From positions 1-50,566 of the forward strand of contig JAEWHK010000070.1 in the NCBI GenBank assembly GCA_023387815.1: a DNA stretch of 50,566 nucleotides. Reading direction: 5' to 3'. Position 1 is the first letter of the stretch. Every line of letters starts with the position of its first letter. The position numbers were made by a program, and so were the translations under genes. The notes below the pieces were generated by a model. It was not told the DNA's origin. It worked only from the letters and a program-made list of their open reading frames with translations, and did no database searches. Positions 50,301 through 50,566 of this stretch are shown here, piece after piece. The DNA comes from Pseudomonadota bacterium. Its GTDB lineage: Bacteria; Pseudomonadota; Gammaproteobacteria; Burkholderiales; Burkholderiaceae_B.

Positions 50301-50325
50301 GTGTCCACTTATATTACGTGGACAC
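50301..50325. repeat. Inverted repeat near IS3 relic
   Basis: GTGTCCAC (50301-50308) and GTGGACAC (50318-50325) are perfect 8-bp arms around 9 bases. Its position just past the transposase relic suggests a leftover insertion-sequence end, but I cannot match it to a named element. Confidence 0.45.
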
Positions 50326-50439
50326 TATCCTGGCAGTCTTGATAAGCGATCGCAAGGTGGTTTTACCGGATGCTTACAGTTGAAGCAGTCAGCCCTCGTA
50401 GGAGCCTTGCCGTTAAGAAGTTAGGTGTTTTTTGCGGCT

Positions 50440-50479
50440 ATAAAAACAAACAGCCCCGGCTGCGATTGCAGACCGGGGC
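50440..50479 (-). terminator. Terminator of the rRNA operon
   Basis: On the minus strand GCCCCGG and CCGGGGC (50473-50479 and 50453-50459), with inner CTGC/GCAG and an AATC loop, make an 11-bp stem with one bulge, followed by TGTTTGTTTTT. It begins about 20 bases past the 5S 3' end. The interval 49942-50497 otherwise holds the IS3 relic, the inverted repeat at 50301 and no intact gene. Confidence 0.85.
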
Positions 50480-50497
50480 GGTTTGAGTAGAATAAAG

Positions 50498-50566
50498 AGC
50501 CTGACGATGACCTACTTTCACAGATGTCCATCCACTATCATCGGCGCAAAGGCGTTTCACTGTCCT
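50498..50566 (-). rRNA. rrf: 5S rRNA, 3' part
   Basis: On the minus strand the last 69 bases of a 5S rRNA: it contains GACAGTGAAACG, TTTGCGCCGATGATAGT, TGTGAAAGTAGGTCATCG and ends CAGGCT, as in other betaproteobacterial 5S genes. The 5' part and the rest of the operon lie beyond the right edge of the window. Confidence 0.92.

Noticed and set aside
1..50566. CRISPR array or phage att sites.
   Set aside because: No regular repeat-spacer pattern was seen. The tandem repeats found have no unique spacers. No integrase gene lies next to tRNA-Val.

Overview
The window reads as chromosomal DNA of a betaproteobacterium of the Alcaligenaceae. The DUF3579-argF-argG block beside rpsT, the Bug-family (TctC) solute-binding protein, the HU, RNase R and sulfate-assimilation proteins, and a beta-type 5S rRNA end all fit. 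Base composition is moderate, lower than Bordetella and far above Taylorella, so an Advenella-like genus is my best guess. That is an inference from gene content, not a database result.

Layout. 1-7.6 kb: rpsT; DUF3579 gene divergent from argF-argG (arginine synthesis); then, on the minus strand, a response regulator, a histidine kinase and the kup potassium transporter in one operon. 7.8-12 kb: sbcD-sbcC nuclease operon. 12.2-13.5 kb: two small unknown genes behind a strong promoter, and tRNA-Val(UAC) with its own promoter and terminator. 13.5-24.4 kb: mostly housekeeping genes: DUF808 membrane protein, HU, a PLP-dependent Cys/Met enzyme, rlmB, rnr, a SirB2-like protein, a GNAT enzyme, an SbmA/YddA-type ABC exporter and a TerC-CBS-CorC protein. 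24.7-32.1 kb: sulfate uptake (sbp-cysT-cysW-cysA, plus strand) converges on sulfate activation and reduction (cysH-cysD-cysN, minus strand) at a shared bidirectional terminator. CysH has the extra cysteine pairs of the APS-reductase type, so the pathway would run sulfate, APS, sulfite without PAPS.

32.3-38.7 kb: GMC oxidoreductase, 2-hydroxyacid dehydrogenase, DUF455 ferritin-like protein, D-amino-acid dehydrogenase, a TM2-domain protein and a Tdi1-like immunity-domain protein. 38.8-46.3 kb looks more accessory: an acyltransferase, an exported intradiol-dioxygenase-like protein, a ThDP enzyme in an operon with a Bug binding protein, and two paralogous small membrane proteins in opposite orientations on either side of that block. 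One of the paralogs is coupled by an ATGA overlap to a 38-residue membrane peptide. 46.4-48.5 kb: a possible transcription unit of short leader ORFs, a GNAT-like protein and a beta-solenoid (bactofilin-like) protein of unknown function. 48.5-50.6 kb: a coiled-coil membrane protein, a cytochrome b561 gene, decayed IS66 and IS3 transposase tails, then the terminator and 3' end of a 5S rRNA gene whose rRNA operon runs in from beyond the window.

The best candidates for undescribed biology are the GNAT-like/beta-solenoid pair, the paralogous membrane-protein pair with its coupled micropeptide, and a recurring pattern of short (about 14-16 nt) tandem duplications in intergenic regions.
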